Below are positions 8,308 through 16,824 of a stretch of 64,000 nt of DNA, in pieces (the first letter of the stretch is position 1; every line of letters starts with the position of its first letter). A program made the position numbers and the translations under genes. Origin of the DNA: Naasia sp. SYSU D00057 (GTDB lineage: Bacteria > Actinomycetota > Actinomycetes > Actinomycetales > Microbacteriaceae); the NCBI RefSeq assembly GCF_017916505.1, contig NZ_JAFMSZ010000001.1, positions 1,463,027 to 1,527,026 on the forward strand, given 5' to 3'. The notes under the pieces are model-generated. The model saw only the letters and a list, made by a program, of their open reading frames with translations, was not told the origin of the DNA and ran no database searches.

Positions 8308-8526
8308 TCAGGCGTCGAAGTCGGGGGCGAGCGAGACGTGGCGCATGATCGACCAGCCCTGCGGAGCGGACAGGCGCTCGGCGTGCACCTCGCAGAGGTC
8401 GTAGCTGTGCGGCTCCGCCTTGTTGCTGAGGGGGCCGAGCACCGCCATCGAGTCCGCGTACACGTAGGTCAGAGTCGCCACTGCCTCGCGCCGGCAGCCC
8501 GTCCGGGAACACGGCCTCTTGCTCAT
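8308..8526 (-). CDS. DUF3499 family small protein
   Basis: The 72-residue product begins MSKRPCSRTGCRREAVATLT and carries the family pattern CxxxxC near the start, then DSMAVLGPLS, then YDLCEVHAERLSAPQGW. The cysteines and histidine (C6, C11, C/H in LCEVH) could bind a metal ion, but this is inference. DUF3499 genes sit next to the metallopeptidase gene in many actinobacteria, as here, in divergent orientation with 47 bases between starts. The ATG at 8526 is chosen because longer starts add unrelated residues. Confidence 0.88.
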   Translation of the reverse strand: MSKRPCSRTGCRREAVATLTYVYADSMAVLGPLSNKAEPHSYDLCEVHAERLSAPQGWSIMRHVSLAPDFDA

Positions 8527-8573
8527 ATTCCGTTCAGGATAGCCGCCCCCGAAGGCGCGAGTAGCATGTGCGC

Positions 8574-9014
8574 ATGCCTCGCTCACGATCCGCGGCGGGA
8601 CGGGTCCGGGCTCCTCGGGCTCGGGGACTCGACCGCCACGGCCGCGGGCTCCGGTCCTCCGTCACGGGACCCCACCTGCCCATGCTGCGCGGGCGCATCG
8701 ACGTCTTCGAGGAGGCGGTCGCCGACACCGCGGAGTACCTGCGCGGACTGTGGCCGGAGCTCGACCAGGTGAGCTTCGAGATCGCCGGCATCCCCCGCGC
8801 GGTGAGCGGACCGGCGGTGGACCGTTGGACGGTGCTCCCCCGCGAGAACCGGATCATCCTCTACCGCCTGCCCATCGAGCGGATGTCGAAGCTGCACGTC
8901 AACGACGAGACGCACCTCCGCATGCTCGTCGAGGGATGCGTGCTCCGCGCCGTCGGCGAGCTGCTGGGACGCGACCCCTGGGATCTCGCGCCCGACCGCT
9001 TCCGGCACCCCTGA
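8574..9014 (+). CDS. Metallopeptidase family (zincin-like) protein
   Basis: The 146-residue product begins MPRSRSAAGRV and has the core of the actinobacterial metallopeptidase family found next to DUF3499: RRGLRS-type basic start, then EEAVADTAEYLRGLWPELDQVSFEIAGIP, then RENRIILYRLPIERM, and a helix LRMLVEGCVLRAVGELLGRDPWDL. The usual HExxH zinc motif is not seen; that helix position reads VEGCV instead, so activity is doubtful. The ATG at 8574 is preferred to the GTG at 8568. Confidence 0.75.
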   Translation: MPRSRSAAGRVRAPRARGLDRHGRGLRSSVTGPHLPMLRGRIDVFEEAVADTAEYLRGLWPELDQVSFEIAGIPRAVSGPAVDRWTVLPRENRIILYRLPIERMSKLHVNDETHLRMLVEGCVLRAVGELLGRDPWDLAPDRFRHP

Positions 9015-9109
9015 TCCGAGCCGGCGTCCCCGCGGGTCGTGCGGACACGGCACGACGGTCTGCCGGGGGTGCAGCTGTCCGCAGCCCCCGCGAGCGGCGC
9101 GGCCGGCGC

Positions 9110-10669
9110 TCAGTGGTAGACGGTGAGCGGCGTCGCGAGCGGATTCGCGGGACGCACGGGCGTGGCCGCGAGTTCGGCGTCGCCCGCGTAGGTGACCGAC
9201 GCGGACACCCCGCCGCCGCCCGCGAGCACGTACATGGCGTTCGGGGCGAGGTCGACGCCGGCGCTCGCACCGGGGGCCAGCTCGATCGCCTGCTGACTGC
9301 CGCCGCCCGTGAGCGTCAGCGTGACGGTCGCGTCGCCGGGGTTCACGACGGCGAGCCGCGGGGAGGCGGCATTCGCGACCGCGATCGCGGCGGGCCCGGA
9401 CAGCGGTCCGCCGGCGGAGAACCAGGCCAGGTCGACGCGCTCGCCGTCCTGCACCTGCACGTCGGTGAGCGGTCCGTCGACGTCGAAGCCGATGCCCGAC
9501 TCCTCCGACTCCTCGGCGTCGGAGCCCGACCCGGAGCCCGAGTCCGACGCGGCGGACTCCTCGTCCTCGTCCTCGCCGTCCGCGGGCGGCGCGACCGTGG
9601 AGGCGCGCGCGGCGGCGACGACCGGCTCGGTGGCGGTGACCGTGACGGTGTAGGTGCCGTCGTCGAGCCCGGTGAGCGGCACGTCGAGCACCCGACCGGC
9701 ATGGGCGTGCACGTCGACGGAGGTGCCGGTGCCGCCCGCGCTCTCCGGCGCGACGCCGATCGACAGCTCGGTGTCCGCGCTCGGCGCGAGGATGCGGACC
9801 ACCGTCTGCACGTCCTGCGAGCCGCCCACCTGTGAGCGGGCGGTGGCCGCCTCCGCGGTGGTGATGCGGACGCCGGGGATCACCTGCGTCGTGGCGGGCG
9901 CGGCGGTGCGGCCCACGACGTCGACGCCGCCCGGCTCGAGTCCGCGGACCACCGCGTGCTGAAGGGAGGCGGTGACGAGCCCGCCGCGGCTGCGCACCTG
10001 CACCGCGAGCTGCGACGCGCCGGGGGCGTAGCCGGCGAGGGACAGCGCCTTCTGGCTGCGCGGCGGCACGACGAGGTCCTGCACACCCGGCGCCTCCACG
10101 GGACCGTCGGCCGTGTAGAGCACGAGGTCGACGTTCGCGGCGACATCGTTGGGGTTCGCGAGCAGCAGCATGCTGGTCCGCCCCGTGTCGGTCGCGCCGG
10201 CGACCACCCAGCTGGAGGCGGCGCCCTCGGTGCAGCCCGCGACGGCGAGGCCTGCGACGTCGGCAGCGGACGCGACCTGGGCCTGGGCGCCCGCGAGAAG
10301 CTGATCGTCCGCCCCAGCGCTCGGGGCCGTGATCACGGTGGAGGCGACGCCGTCCGCACGCGCGGCGACGTCGATGTCGGCCAGCGGGAACCAGGCGGCG
10401 CCCCAGACCGCGACCGTGCCGGCGGTCACCTCGGGGGCGCCGAACGTGTTGACGGTGGTCACGTCCTGCCCGAACTCGTCGCCGAGGCGGACGAGCGGCC
10501 CCGGGCAGGCGCGGTACTGATCGACCGCGGCCGGCGTGACGTCGACACCGGCGACGGCGGGCGCGGGCGCGGGCAGCAGCGCGCCGCCGAACACGAGGAC
10601 GGCAGCTCCGCCGACTGCGACGATGCCGGACGCGACCCGGCCGCCGATGCGCAGAGCGCTACTCGCCAT
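9110..10669 (-). CDS. DUF5719 family secreted/membrane-anchored protein
   Basis: The 519-residue product has an N-terminal membrane segment (about residues 12-38, VASGIVAVGGAAVLVFGGAL) and a long beta-rich extracytoplasmic part with a low-complexity acidic Ser/Glu linker near residue 370 (GEDEDEESAASDSGSGSGS). This layout is that of DUF5719 proteins, found beside large membrane glycosyltransferases and whiB2 in actinobacteria. A role in the cell envelope is likely but unproven. Its start overlaps the upstream glycosyltransferase stop by 11 bases, so the two are one operon. Confidence 0.8.
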   Translation of the reverse strand: MASSALRIGGRVASGIVAVGGAAVLVFGGALLPAPAPAVAGVDVTPAAVDQYRACPGPLVRLGDEFGQDVTTVNTFGAPEVTAGTVAVWGAAWFPLADIDVAARADGVASTVITAPSAGADDQLLAGAQAQVASAADVAGLAVAGCTEGAASSWVVAGATDTGRTSMLLLANPNDVAANVDLVLYTADGPVEAPGVQDLVVPPRSQKALSLAGYAPGASQLAVQVRSRGGLVTASLQHAVVRGLEPGGVDVVGRTAAPATTQVIPGVRITTAEAATARSQVGGSQDVQTVVRILAPSADTELSIGVAPESAGGTGTSVDVHAHAGRVLDVPLTGLDDGTYTVTVTATEPVVAAARASTVAPPADGEDEDEESAASDSGSGSGSDAEESEESGIGFDVDGPLTDVQVQDGERVDLAWFSAGGPLSGPAAIAVANAASPRLAVVNPGDATVTLTLTGGGSQQAIELAPGASAGVDLAPNAMYVLAGGGGVSASVTYAGDAELAATPVRPANPLATPLTVYH

Positions 10670-13598
10670 GGTCGCCTCCGAAGGCCAGGGTCGGCATGGT
10701 GCGCACCGGCACCGCGGCCGGGCTGCGGCGGCCGGCCTGCAGGCCCGAGCCGCGGCGGGCCTCCCGCTCGGGCCGCCACCAGTCGGCGAGTCCGCCGGTG
10801 GGCAGCGCGAGCAGCAGGGTCACGAGGAGCACGAGGAGCTGCATGCCGAGGATGGCGCCGCCTAGCGCGGTGTCGAAGCCGCCGGGTCCGCTCGGCGCGG
10901 CGGCGGGCATCCCGGCGTCGAGACCGGCGTAGCGCCACAGGGTGCCGTGCTCGGTCGAGGTGACGGGCGCGAAGAGCGGGTTGGCGTCCATCGCGGCGGC
11001 GGTGCGGTCGTGCACGACCCTCGTCTCCCGGGTGCCCGGGGCGAGCAGCACGTAGCCGATCCGCTGCGCCTCGAGCACGGGAACGGGGTCGTAGCCGCTG
11101 CGGGACGCGAGGTTGGCGGCGAGCGACGGGAGGTCGGCGCCGAGCGCGGCGTCCGGCGGCGCGGCGGAGTAGAGGGTGCTCTGCTGCTCGAGCGTCTCGC
11201 CCGAGCCGCGCTCGACGGAGGCGCTGATGCCGCTGCCGCTCTGCGCCTCGAGGACGAGGGTGCCGGTGGTGGGGTCGGTGGCGGCGCCGGCGGTCACGAG
11301 AGCGGGAAGGGTGCGCGGAGCGCCCGGGACCGCGCCTCCTGCGCCGGTCGCGACGGCCCAGACGAGGGGGACGACAGCGGCCGCGATGCCGACCGCGGCG
11401 AGCCCGCCGAGGGTGACGCGTGCGGTCCGCGCGAGCACTCGGTGTCCGGCGGAGAGCCCGATGACGGCCGCGCCGACGAGGCCGAGCCAGGTGAGGCTCA
11501 GCGCGGCGCCCGGCCAGGGCGTCACGGCGGCCTCGCCCGCGGCGCCGACGGCGACCCGCACGGCGAGGACGGCCGTCGCGAAGCCGGTGGCCGCGACAGC
11601 CAGAGCGGCCGCGGCTCGGGCGGCACCCGGCAGGACGACGGAGGCGAGCGCCAGCGCGAGCAGCGGCAGGAGGAGGACGACGGCGAGGACCTCTCCGGCG
11701 GCGGGATCGAGCACGCCCCACTTCGCCCAGCCGGTCGAGCCTGCGCCGGGAAGGCCGACGAGGAACGCGAGAGAGGTCAGCACGGAGTTCGGCTCGGTGG
11801 TCGCGGCGAGCGGCACGCCCGGATCGGCGAGGACACCGAGCGGCGTGCCCTGGAGGACGTGCTGGACGCCGAGGGGCAGGAAGAGGGCGAGCGCCGGGAT
11901 CGGCAGGCCGACGAGCCGGTGCCAGCCGCGACCGCGTCGACCGGCGGAGGCGAGAGCCACCGTGGTGAGCAGCCAGAGGGCGAGCAGCGGCACCCAGAGG
12001 GACGGCGCACCGGCGAGCACCCCGGCGGCGAGCAGCGATGCGGTCGCCGCCGCAACCCAGGACCGACGGGCGGTGCTCAGGGCGAAGAAGAGCCACGGCA
12101 GCAGCAGGTGGGCGACGACCGCGCCGAGCCTGCCCTGGTCGAGCGCGACCAGGAGGGTCGGCGCGAGCGTCCAGGCCGCCGCCGCGATCCCGCGGAGGCC
12201 GGCGCTCGCGGTGAGGCGGGCGGCGGCGAACCAGGCGCCGGCCGCGGCGAGGGGCAGGGCGAGGACGTAGAGGAGCACGATGGAGTAGGACGGCGACCAG
12301 AACGTGACCGTGCCGAGCAGGGCGAGGATCCAGTTGAAGGGATCCGCGACACCCACGAAGCCGTCGCCGAGGCCGCGCCAGGCGTAGCCGAGCGAGCCCC
12401 AGAGCTCGCCGACGCCGCCGAGCGGCAGCAGGCCGGGAGCGGCGACGCCCGCGGCGCCGAGCAGCGGGACGTGCAGAGCGAGCCCGAGCAGGGCGGCGAC
12501 GAGGACGACGGCCGCTCCCCCTCCGGCGAGGAACCGGATCTCGTGCCGGCCCGCGCGCCGGGCCGACGTGGCGTCCTCGCGGGCGAGCGCGCGGCGGCGC
12601 CGGATCTCGGCCCACGGCAGCCGGAGCGCCTCGATCGCGGTCCAACCGAGCGTCCGCTCGCGCTTCAGCCGCTTGCGCGCCGCCGGGACCGAGGCGGCGT
12701 GCCCGAACGCGACGGCGAAGGCGGCGCCGAACTCGCCGAGGACGCTCCCGGGCTGCTTGCGGAGCAGCTGGCCGAGGGCCCGCAGGATCGCGAGCGGCAC
12801 GAGCGAGAGCCAGTGCAGCGGCAGAGCGAGCGGGGGCGAGTAGACGAGGCGGCGGTGCAGCTGGGCGGCGCGCTCCAGATACGACCGGCGCGTGCGGGAC
12901 GTGCGCGGGCCGAGGACGGCGGTGCCCGGCGAGCGCCGGCCGGCGGACAGCACGCGGGCGTCGGGCACGAGGCTCACCCGGTGCCCGGCGAGGCGCGCGC
13001 GGACGCAGAAGTCGAGGGCGTCGTCGACCGCGGGCAGCGCGGGATCGAACCCTTCGAGGCGGGTCCAGACACGGTGGCGGACGAGCATCCCGGCGGCGGA
13101 GACGCCGAGGACGTCGCTCTCCCGGTCGTACTGGGCCTGGTCGAGCAGCGGCTCGGCGAGCTCGACCGCGGTGCCGAACCGGGTCATGCTCTCGCCGAAG
13201 GAGTAGAGGTAGTCGGGGTCGGCCCACTGCATGAGCTTCGGACCGGCGACCGAGACGGACGGCGAGATCTCGACGGCGGCGAGCATCGCTCGCAGCGCGT
13301 CCGGATCGGGCGCGTTGTCGGCGGCGAGGAGCCACAGCCACTCGCCGTCGGTGGAGGCGGGTGCGAGCACGCGCGCCGCCGCCTTCACGGCGTCCCCGAA
13401 CGACAGGGACGAGGGCGCCGCGACATGCTGCACGCCGAGCAGGCCGGCGGGATGCTCGGTCACGCGTGAGCTGGCGCCGATGTCGACGATCACCGTCTGG
13501 TCGGGCGGTCGCGTCTGCTCGGCCAGGGCCTCGAGCGTGCGGTCGAGATACGCTCCCCCGTCATGGGCGACGAGGATCGCTGTCACTTTCGGCCGCAC
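10659..13598 (-). CDS. Large GT2 glycosyltransferase with polytopic membrane domain
   Basis: The 979-residue product begins with a GT2 domain (residues 1-240): VTAILVAHDGGAYLDRTLEAL, WLWLLAADNAPDPDAL in place of the DxD strand, and FDPALPAVDDALDFCVRARLAGHRV. From about 330 onward there are many hydrophobic segments, then a soluble loop near 770-900 and a final membrane segment. Proteins of this kind lie next to DUF5719 and whiB2 in actinobacteria and are thought to work on envelope glycans. The GTG at 13598 is the first start that keeps the GT2 N-terminus. Confidence 0.85.
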   Translation of the reverse strand: MRPKVTAILVAHDGGAYLDRTLEALAEQTRPPDQTVIVDIGASSRVTEHPAGLLGVQHVAAPSSLSFGDAVKAAARVLAPASTDGEWLWLLAADNAPDPDALRAMLAAVEISPSVSVAGPKLMQWADPDYLYSFGESMTRFGTAVELAEPLLDQAQYDRESDVLGVSAAGMLVRHRVWTRLEGFDPALPAVDDALDFCVRARLAGHRVSLVPDARVLSAGRRSPGTAVLGPRTSRTRRSYLERAAQLHRRLVYSPPLALPLHWLSLVPLAILRALGQLLRKQPGSVLGEFGAAFAVAFGHAASVPAARKRLKRERTLGWTAIEALRLPWAEIRRRRALAREDATSARRAGRHEIRFLAGGGAAVVLVAALLGLALHVPLLGAAGVAAPGLLPLGGVGELWGSLGYAWRGLGDGFVGVADPFNWILALLGTVTFWSPSYSIVLLYVLALPLAAAGAWFAAARLTASAGLRGIAAAAWTLAPTLLVALDQGRLGAVVAHLLLPWLFFALSTARRSWVAAATASLLAAGVLAGAPSLWVPLLALWLLTTVALASAGRRGRGWHRLVGLPIPALALFLPLGVQHVLQGTPLGVLADPGVPLAATTEPNSVLTSLAFLVGLPGAGSTGWAKWGVLDPAAGEVLAVVLLLPLLALALASVVLPGAARAAAALAVAATGFATAVLAVRVAVGAAGEAAVTPWPGAALSLTWLGLVGAAVIGLSAGHRVLARTARVTLGGLAAVGIAAAVVPLVWAVATGAGGAVPGAPRTLPALVTAGAATDPTTGTLVLEAQSGSGISASVERGSGETLEQQSTLYSAAPPDAALGADLPSLAANLASRSGYDPVPVLEAQRIGYVLLAPGTRETRVVHDRTAAAMDANPLFAPVTSTEHGTLWRYAGLDAGMPAAAPSGPGGFDTALGGAILGMQLLVLLVTLLLALPTGGLADWWRPEREARRGSGLQAGRRSPAAVPVRTMPTLAFGGDHGE

Positions 13599-13714
13599 AG
13601 GGTCACGCTAGGCGCGGCGTCCCCCGCATCCGGGGAGGACACCCCGGGAGGCGGCGAGGATGCGCGGGCGACGGCCGCGCACAGCCCGGCGAACTGCCGG
13701 ACAGAGGCAAACAG

Positions 13715-13742
13715 AAAGGGACGCCCCGGAGGGCGTCCCTTT
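13715..13742 (-). terminator. Rho-independent-type terminator after whiB2
   Basis: AAAGGGACGCC (13715-13725) pairs perfectly with GGCGTCCCTTT (13732-13742) around a 6-base loop, 17 bases past the whiB2 stop. Read on the minus strand it is followed by CTGTTTGCC. Confidence 0.8.
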
Positions 13743-13758
13743 GTGCTGTGATCCCGGC

Positions 13759-14085
13759 TCAGACGGCCAGCTTGCGGAGCTTGCGGCGCTCACGCTCGCT
13801 GAGGCCGCCCCAGATGCCGAAGCGCTCGTCGTTCTGGAGCGCGTACTCGAGGCACTGGGCCTTCACCTCGCAGCTCGTGCAGATCTTCTTGGCCTCACGG
13901 GTCGAGCCGCCCTTCTCCGGGAAGAACGCCTCGGGGTCGGTCTGGGCGCACAGTGCGTCGCCCTGCCAGGCGAGGGCATCCTCGTCCTCGGGCTGGGCGG
14001 CCTTGCGAACTCCGGGAACGCCGAGGCGGACCGGGTCGACGAACCAGTCCCCAGGAACCCCACTCCTGATCTCAGTGATAGCCAT
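13759..14085 (-). CDS. whiB2: WhiB2-type iron-sulfur transcription factor
   Basis: The 108-residue protein has the four WhiB cysteines at 46, 69, 72 and 78 (C-x22-C-x2-C-x5-C), which hold a 4Fe-4S cluster in this family, then the G[IV]WGG turn in DERFGIWGGLSERERRKLRK and a basic DNA-contacting tail. WALCAQTDPEAFFPEKGGSTREAK-like spacing matches WhiB2/WhmD, linked to septation and cell division in mycobacteria and streptomycetes. The neighbours (metallopeptidase, DUF3499, ahcY) match the whiB2 locus of Mycobacterium. A GGGGAG ribosome site precedes the ATG. Confidence 0.93.
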   Translation of the reverse strand: MAITEIRSGVPGDWFVDPVRLGVPGVRKAAQPEDEDALAWQGDALCAQTDPEAFFPEKGGSTREAKKICTSCEVKAQCLEYALQNDERFGIWGGLSERERRKLRKLAV

Positions 14086-14139
14086 TGAAAAGTCTCCCCA
14101 TGTGCACGCTGAGCTGGGTGCTCGTGTGCGTCTGAGGTA

Positions 14140-14169
14140 ATTACAACCGTGGAATTACACCCACGTCAA
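14140..14169 (-). promoter_or_regulatory. Promoter of whiB2
   Basis: On the minus strand TTGACG (14169-14164) and TGTAAT (14145-14140) are separated by 18 bases, a good match to a vegetative sigma promoter, 55 bases upstream of the whiB2 start. The surrounding sequence is clearly AT-richer than the neighbours. Confidence 0.6.
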
Positions 14170-14320
14170 GAGGCGGACGTTAGACCCTCAACCAACGGTC
14201 AAGGGTCGCGACGCGCCGGTAACAGAACGGAAATACAGGCGCAAATCGGAGTGCTTCCAGGCGCGCCTCAGGGCGCTTTCAGCGAGCACGAAGAGAAGAA
14301 GGAGAGGCGCACGTAGCGCG

Positions 14321-15286
14321 TCAAGCGGACGCGCCGCGCCGGGCCTCCCAGGCGCTCGAGACCATCTCGCTCAGGGTGTGCCGCATCGCCCAGCCGAGGT
14401 CGCGTGCCGCGAGCTCCCCGGTGGCCACGATGCGCGCTGGATCGCCGGGGCGGCGCGGCGCCACCTCCGGCTCGAAGTCGATGCCGGTGCCGGCCGCCAT
14501 CGCGGTCATGATCTCCCGCACCGAGACGCCGTCGCCGCTGCCGAGGTTGTAGACGCGCTCGACGGGCAGGCCCTCGTCGAGCCGCTTGGCCGCCTCCACA
14601 TGGGCCTTCGCGAGGTCCTGCACGTGGATGTAGTCGCGGACGCAGGTGCCGTCGGGCGTCGGATAGTCGTCGCCGTAGATTTTCGGCGTCCGCCCGTCGA
14701 GCAGCGCCTCGAAGACGAGCGGGAACAGGTTGTGCGGGCTCGCGTCGTAGAGGTCCGGGTATCCGGAGCCGACGACGTTGAAGTAGCGGAGCGACGTGTG
14801 CTGCAGACCGGTGGCCCGGCCCTGGTCGCGGAGCAGCCACTCCCCGATGAGCTTCGACTCCCCGTAGGGCGACTCGGGGAGCGTCGGGGTCTCCTCTGTG
14901 ACGAGGTCGGTGTCCGGCGTGCCGAAGACGGCCGCGCTCGAGGAGAAGACGATCTTGTCGACGCCGGCCTCGGCCATCACACCGAGCAGCGTCGCGGTGC
15001 CGGTGACGTTCTGCTGGTAGGTGTGCAGCGGGCGCTGGACGGACACCCCCGCGTACTTGAAGCCGGCCAGGTGCACGACGCCCGAGATCTCGTGGTCCTC
15101 GAAGAGCTGCGTCATGCGCACCCCGTCGAGGATGCTCGCCCGCACGAACGCCGCGTCGTCGCGCACGAACTCGCGGATGCCGCTCGAGAGGTCGTCGAGG
15201 ACGACGGAGGCGATCCCCGCCTCGGTGAAGGCCCGAACGACGTGGGCTCCGATGTAGCCGGCGCCGCCGGTGACCAGCCATGCCAT
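14321..15286 (-). CDS. galE: UDP-glucose 4-epimerase
   Basis: The 321-residue short-chain dehydrogenase/reductase-type enzyme interconverts UDP-glucose and UDP-galactose. It has the NAD-binding GGAGYIGAHV at residues 7-16, VVHLAGFKYAGVSVQ, the catalytic serine region VFSSSAAVFG, the catalytic YGESK (YxxxK), and RYFNVVGSG. All residues expected for activity are visible. It could supply UDP-galactose to the exopolysaccharide genes further right. It forms a leftward unit with the small membrane protein gene at 15354-15500. Confidence 0.93.
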   Translation of the reverse strand: MAWLVTGGAGYIGAHVVRAFTEAGIASVVLDDLSSGIREFVRDDAAFVRASILDGVRMTQLFEDHEISGVVHLAGFKYAGVSVQRPLHTYQQNVTGTATLLGVMAEAGVDKIVFSSSAAVFGTPDTDLVTEETPTLPESPYGESKLIGEWLLRDQGRATGLQHTSLRYFNVVGSGYPDLYDASPHNLFPLVFEALLDGRTPKIYGDDYPTPDGTCVRDYIHVQDLAKAHVEAAKRLDEGLPVERVYNLGSGDGVSVREIMTAMAAGTGIDFEPEVAPRRPGDPARIVATGELAARDLGWAMRHTLSEMVSSAWEARRGASA

Positions 15287-15353
15287 GCGGCCAGCCTATC
15301 GACGCCGGATGGTCCACCGTCACGGCGAGGAGCCGGCACCGCCTCCGGCGGCC

Positions 15354-15500
15354 TCAGCGGGTCGACCACTGCGGATACTCCTCGGCATGGCTGCCGGGCG
15401 GCGCGGACCGGGGGCCGTAGCCGTCGGTGCGCAGAGCGCCGACCGTGTCGAGGATCGCGGCGGCCGAGAGGAGGAGCAGAAGGGAGAAGAAGAGGAGCAT
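15354..15500 (-). CDS. Small single-pass membrane protein
   Basis: This 48-residue protein starts MLLFFSLLLLLSAAAILDTVGA, a single membrane segment, and ends with a short soluble tail rich in Gly, Pro and Ser. No function is recognised. The ATG at 15500 sits directly before the hydrophobic segment; longer starts add unrelated residues. It is 67 bases upstream of galE in the same direction and divergent from the GlxA regulator. Confidence 0.55.
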   Translation of the reverse strand: MLLFFSLLLLLSAAAILDTVGALRTDGYGPRSAPPGSHAEEYPQWSTR

Positions 15501-15626
15501 GGCAGGAACGCTATGGTCGCGGAGAAGCCGCCACGAGTGGCAGGATTGACGCACTTCGTGCATTTACCGCCACACTGGGTCCGACTGCGTCGCAGCGCCC
15601 GACAGGACAAGAGGAAGGGGCCCCGG

Positions 15627-16604
15627 TTGCTCCGGAAGATCGTCTGCATCGCCCTCCCCGGCATGGCCCACTTCGAGTTCGGCACCATCACCGAGGTGTT
15701 CGGGATCGACCGCACCGACATGGGCGGCCCGGGCTTCGAGTTCCACGTCGTCGCGGCCGACCCCGGCCCCGTGCCGACGAAGCACGGCCTCAAGCTGTAC
15801 GTCGACGAGCCGCTCTCGGTGGCCGAGGACGCGGACCTCGTCGCCATCCCCGCCTACCTGTGGGAGGGCTTCGACGACCGCGTGCTCGACGTGATCCGGC
15901 GCGCAGCCGCACGCGGCGCCTGGGTGCTCAGCGTCTGCAGCGGCGCCTTCTACCTGGCGGAGGCCGGCATCCTCGACGGCAAGCGCGCGACGACGCACTG
16001 GATGTACACGGATCGCCTCGCCGACCGCTACCCGGCCATCGACGTCGACCCCGACGTGCTGTTCGTCGAGCAGGGCAACATCGTGACGGGGGCGGGCACC
16101 GCGGCCGGGATCGACGCCGCCCTGCACATCGTGCGGAAGGAGCTGGGCGCCGGCGCCGCCAACGTCATCGCCCGGCGCATGGTCATCCCGCCGCAGCGCG
16201 ACGGCGGCCAGGCGCAGTACATCGGCACGCCCGTCCCCGAGGTCCGGACGGACTCCTTCGCCGAGGTGATCGACTGGATGCTCGAGCACCTCGCGGAGGA
16301 CCTCACGATCGAGCAGCTCTCGCGGCGGGCGCTCATGTCGACCCGCACCTTCGCGCGCCGCTTCCGCTCGGAGACGGGCGCCACACCGGCCGCCTGGCTC
16401 AACCGCCAGCGGATCATCCGCGCCCAGCAGCTGCTCGAGGAGACGACGCTCGGCCTCGAGCAGATCGCCCAGCGCACGGGCTTCGGATCGGCCGCCGTCA
16501 TGCGGCACCACTTCGTGAAGGTGCTGCAGACGAGCCCCCTCGCCTACCGCCGCACCTTCGGGGCCACGGTGCCCGCCGGCGAGGAGGAGCTGCAGAGCGC
16601 CTGA
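15627..16604 (+). CDS. GlxA family AraC-type transcriptional regulator
   Basis: The 325-residue protein has a DJ-1/PfpI-like domain (residues 1-180) with the nucleophile-elbow sequence VLSVCSGAFYLAEAGILDG and RATTHW, followed by an AraC-type double helix-turn-helix (about 215-315) with LTIEQLSRRALMSTRTFARRF and LEQIAQRTGFGSAAVMRHHF. Such regulators often respond to amine or amide metabolites; the ligand here is unknown. The TTG at 15627 is chosen because a GAGGAAGGGG ribosome site lies 6 bases upstream and the family start follows at once; the frame itself is open much further upstream. Confidence 0.88.
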   Translation: MLRKIVCIALPGMAHFEFGTITEVFGIDRTDMGGPGFEFHVVAADPGPVPTKHGLKLYVDEPLSVAEDADLVAIPAYLWEGFDDRVLDVIRRAAARGAWVLSVCSGAFYLAEAGILDGKRATTHWMYTDRLADRYPAIDVDPDVLFVEQGNIVTGAGTAAGIDAALHIVRKELGAGAANVIARRMVIPPQRDGGQAQYIGTPVPEVRTDSFAEVIDWMLEHLAEDLTIEQLSRRALMSTRTFARRFRSETGATPAAWLNRQRIIRAQQLLEETTLGLEQIAQRTGFGSAAVMRHHFVKVLQTSPLAYRRTFGATVPAGEEELQSA

Positions 16605-16824
16605 CCCCCGGAACGGCGGCCGGAGCGGCCGGCGGCACGCCGCGCACTCCCGCCTCGCAGGAGGGTTGAGCAAACCTCAGGGCGGCTCTGGGCTTTTTCT
16701 CAGATTCCTCTAGCGGAGCGGCTTCGCGCGCTGATATGTTCGCGCCGCGCCGTTACCCGAGCGGCGCGGGCTCTTGACGGCTACCCACCGTGCGCCCTCG
16801 CCTTCTGCCCTGAAGGACCCACCA

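Noticed and set aside
6240..8308. S-adenosylhomocysteine riboswitch upstream of ahcY
   Set aside because: The leader holds only the hairpin repeats and shows none of the conserved riboswitch core that I could recognise.
7916..8512. Open frame across the hairpin repeats with repeated SAGET..LPAE motifs
   Set aside because: The 20-base period of the repeats is not a multiple of three, so the frame shifts between units; the peptide repetition comes from the DNA repeat.
10459..13341. A 960-codon open frame on the minus strand
   Set aside because: It overlaps the GT2 and DUF5719 genes in another frame and is Arg-rich low complexity; the GT2 frame has clear motifs.
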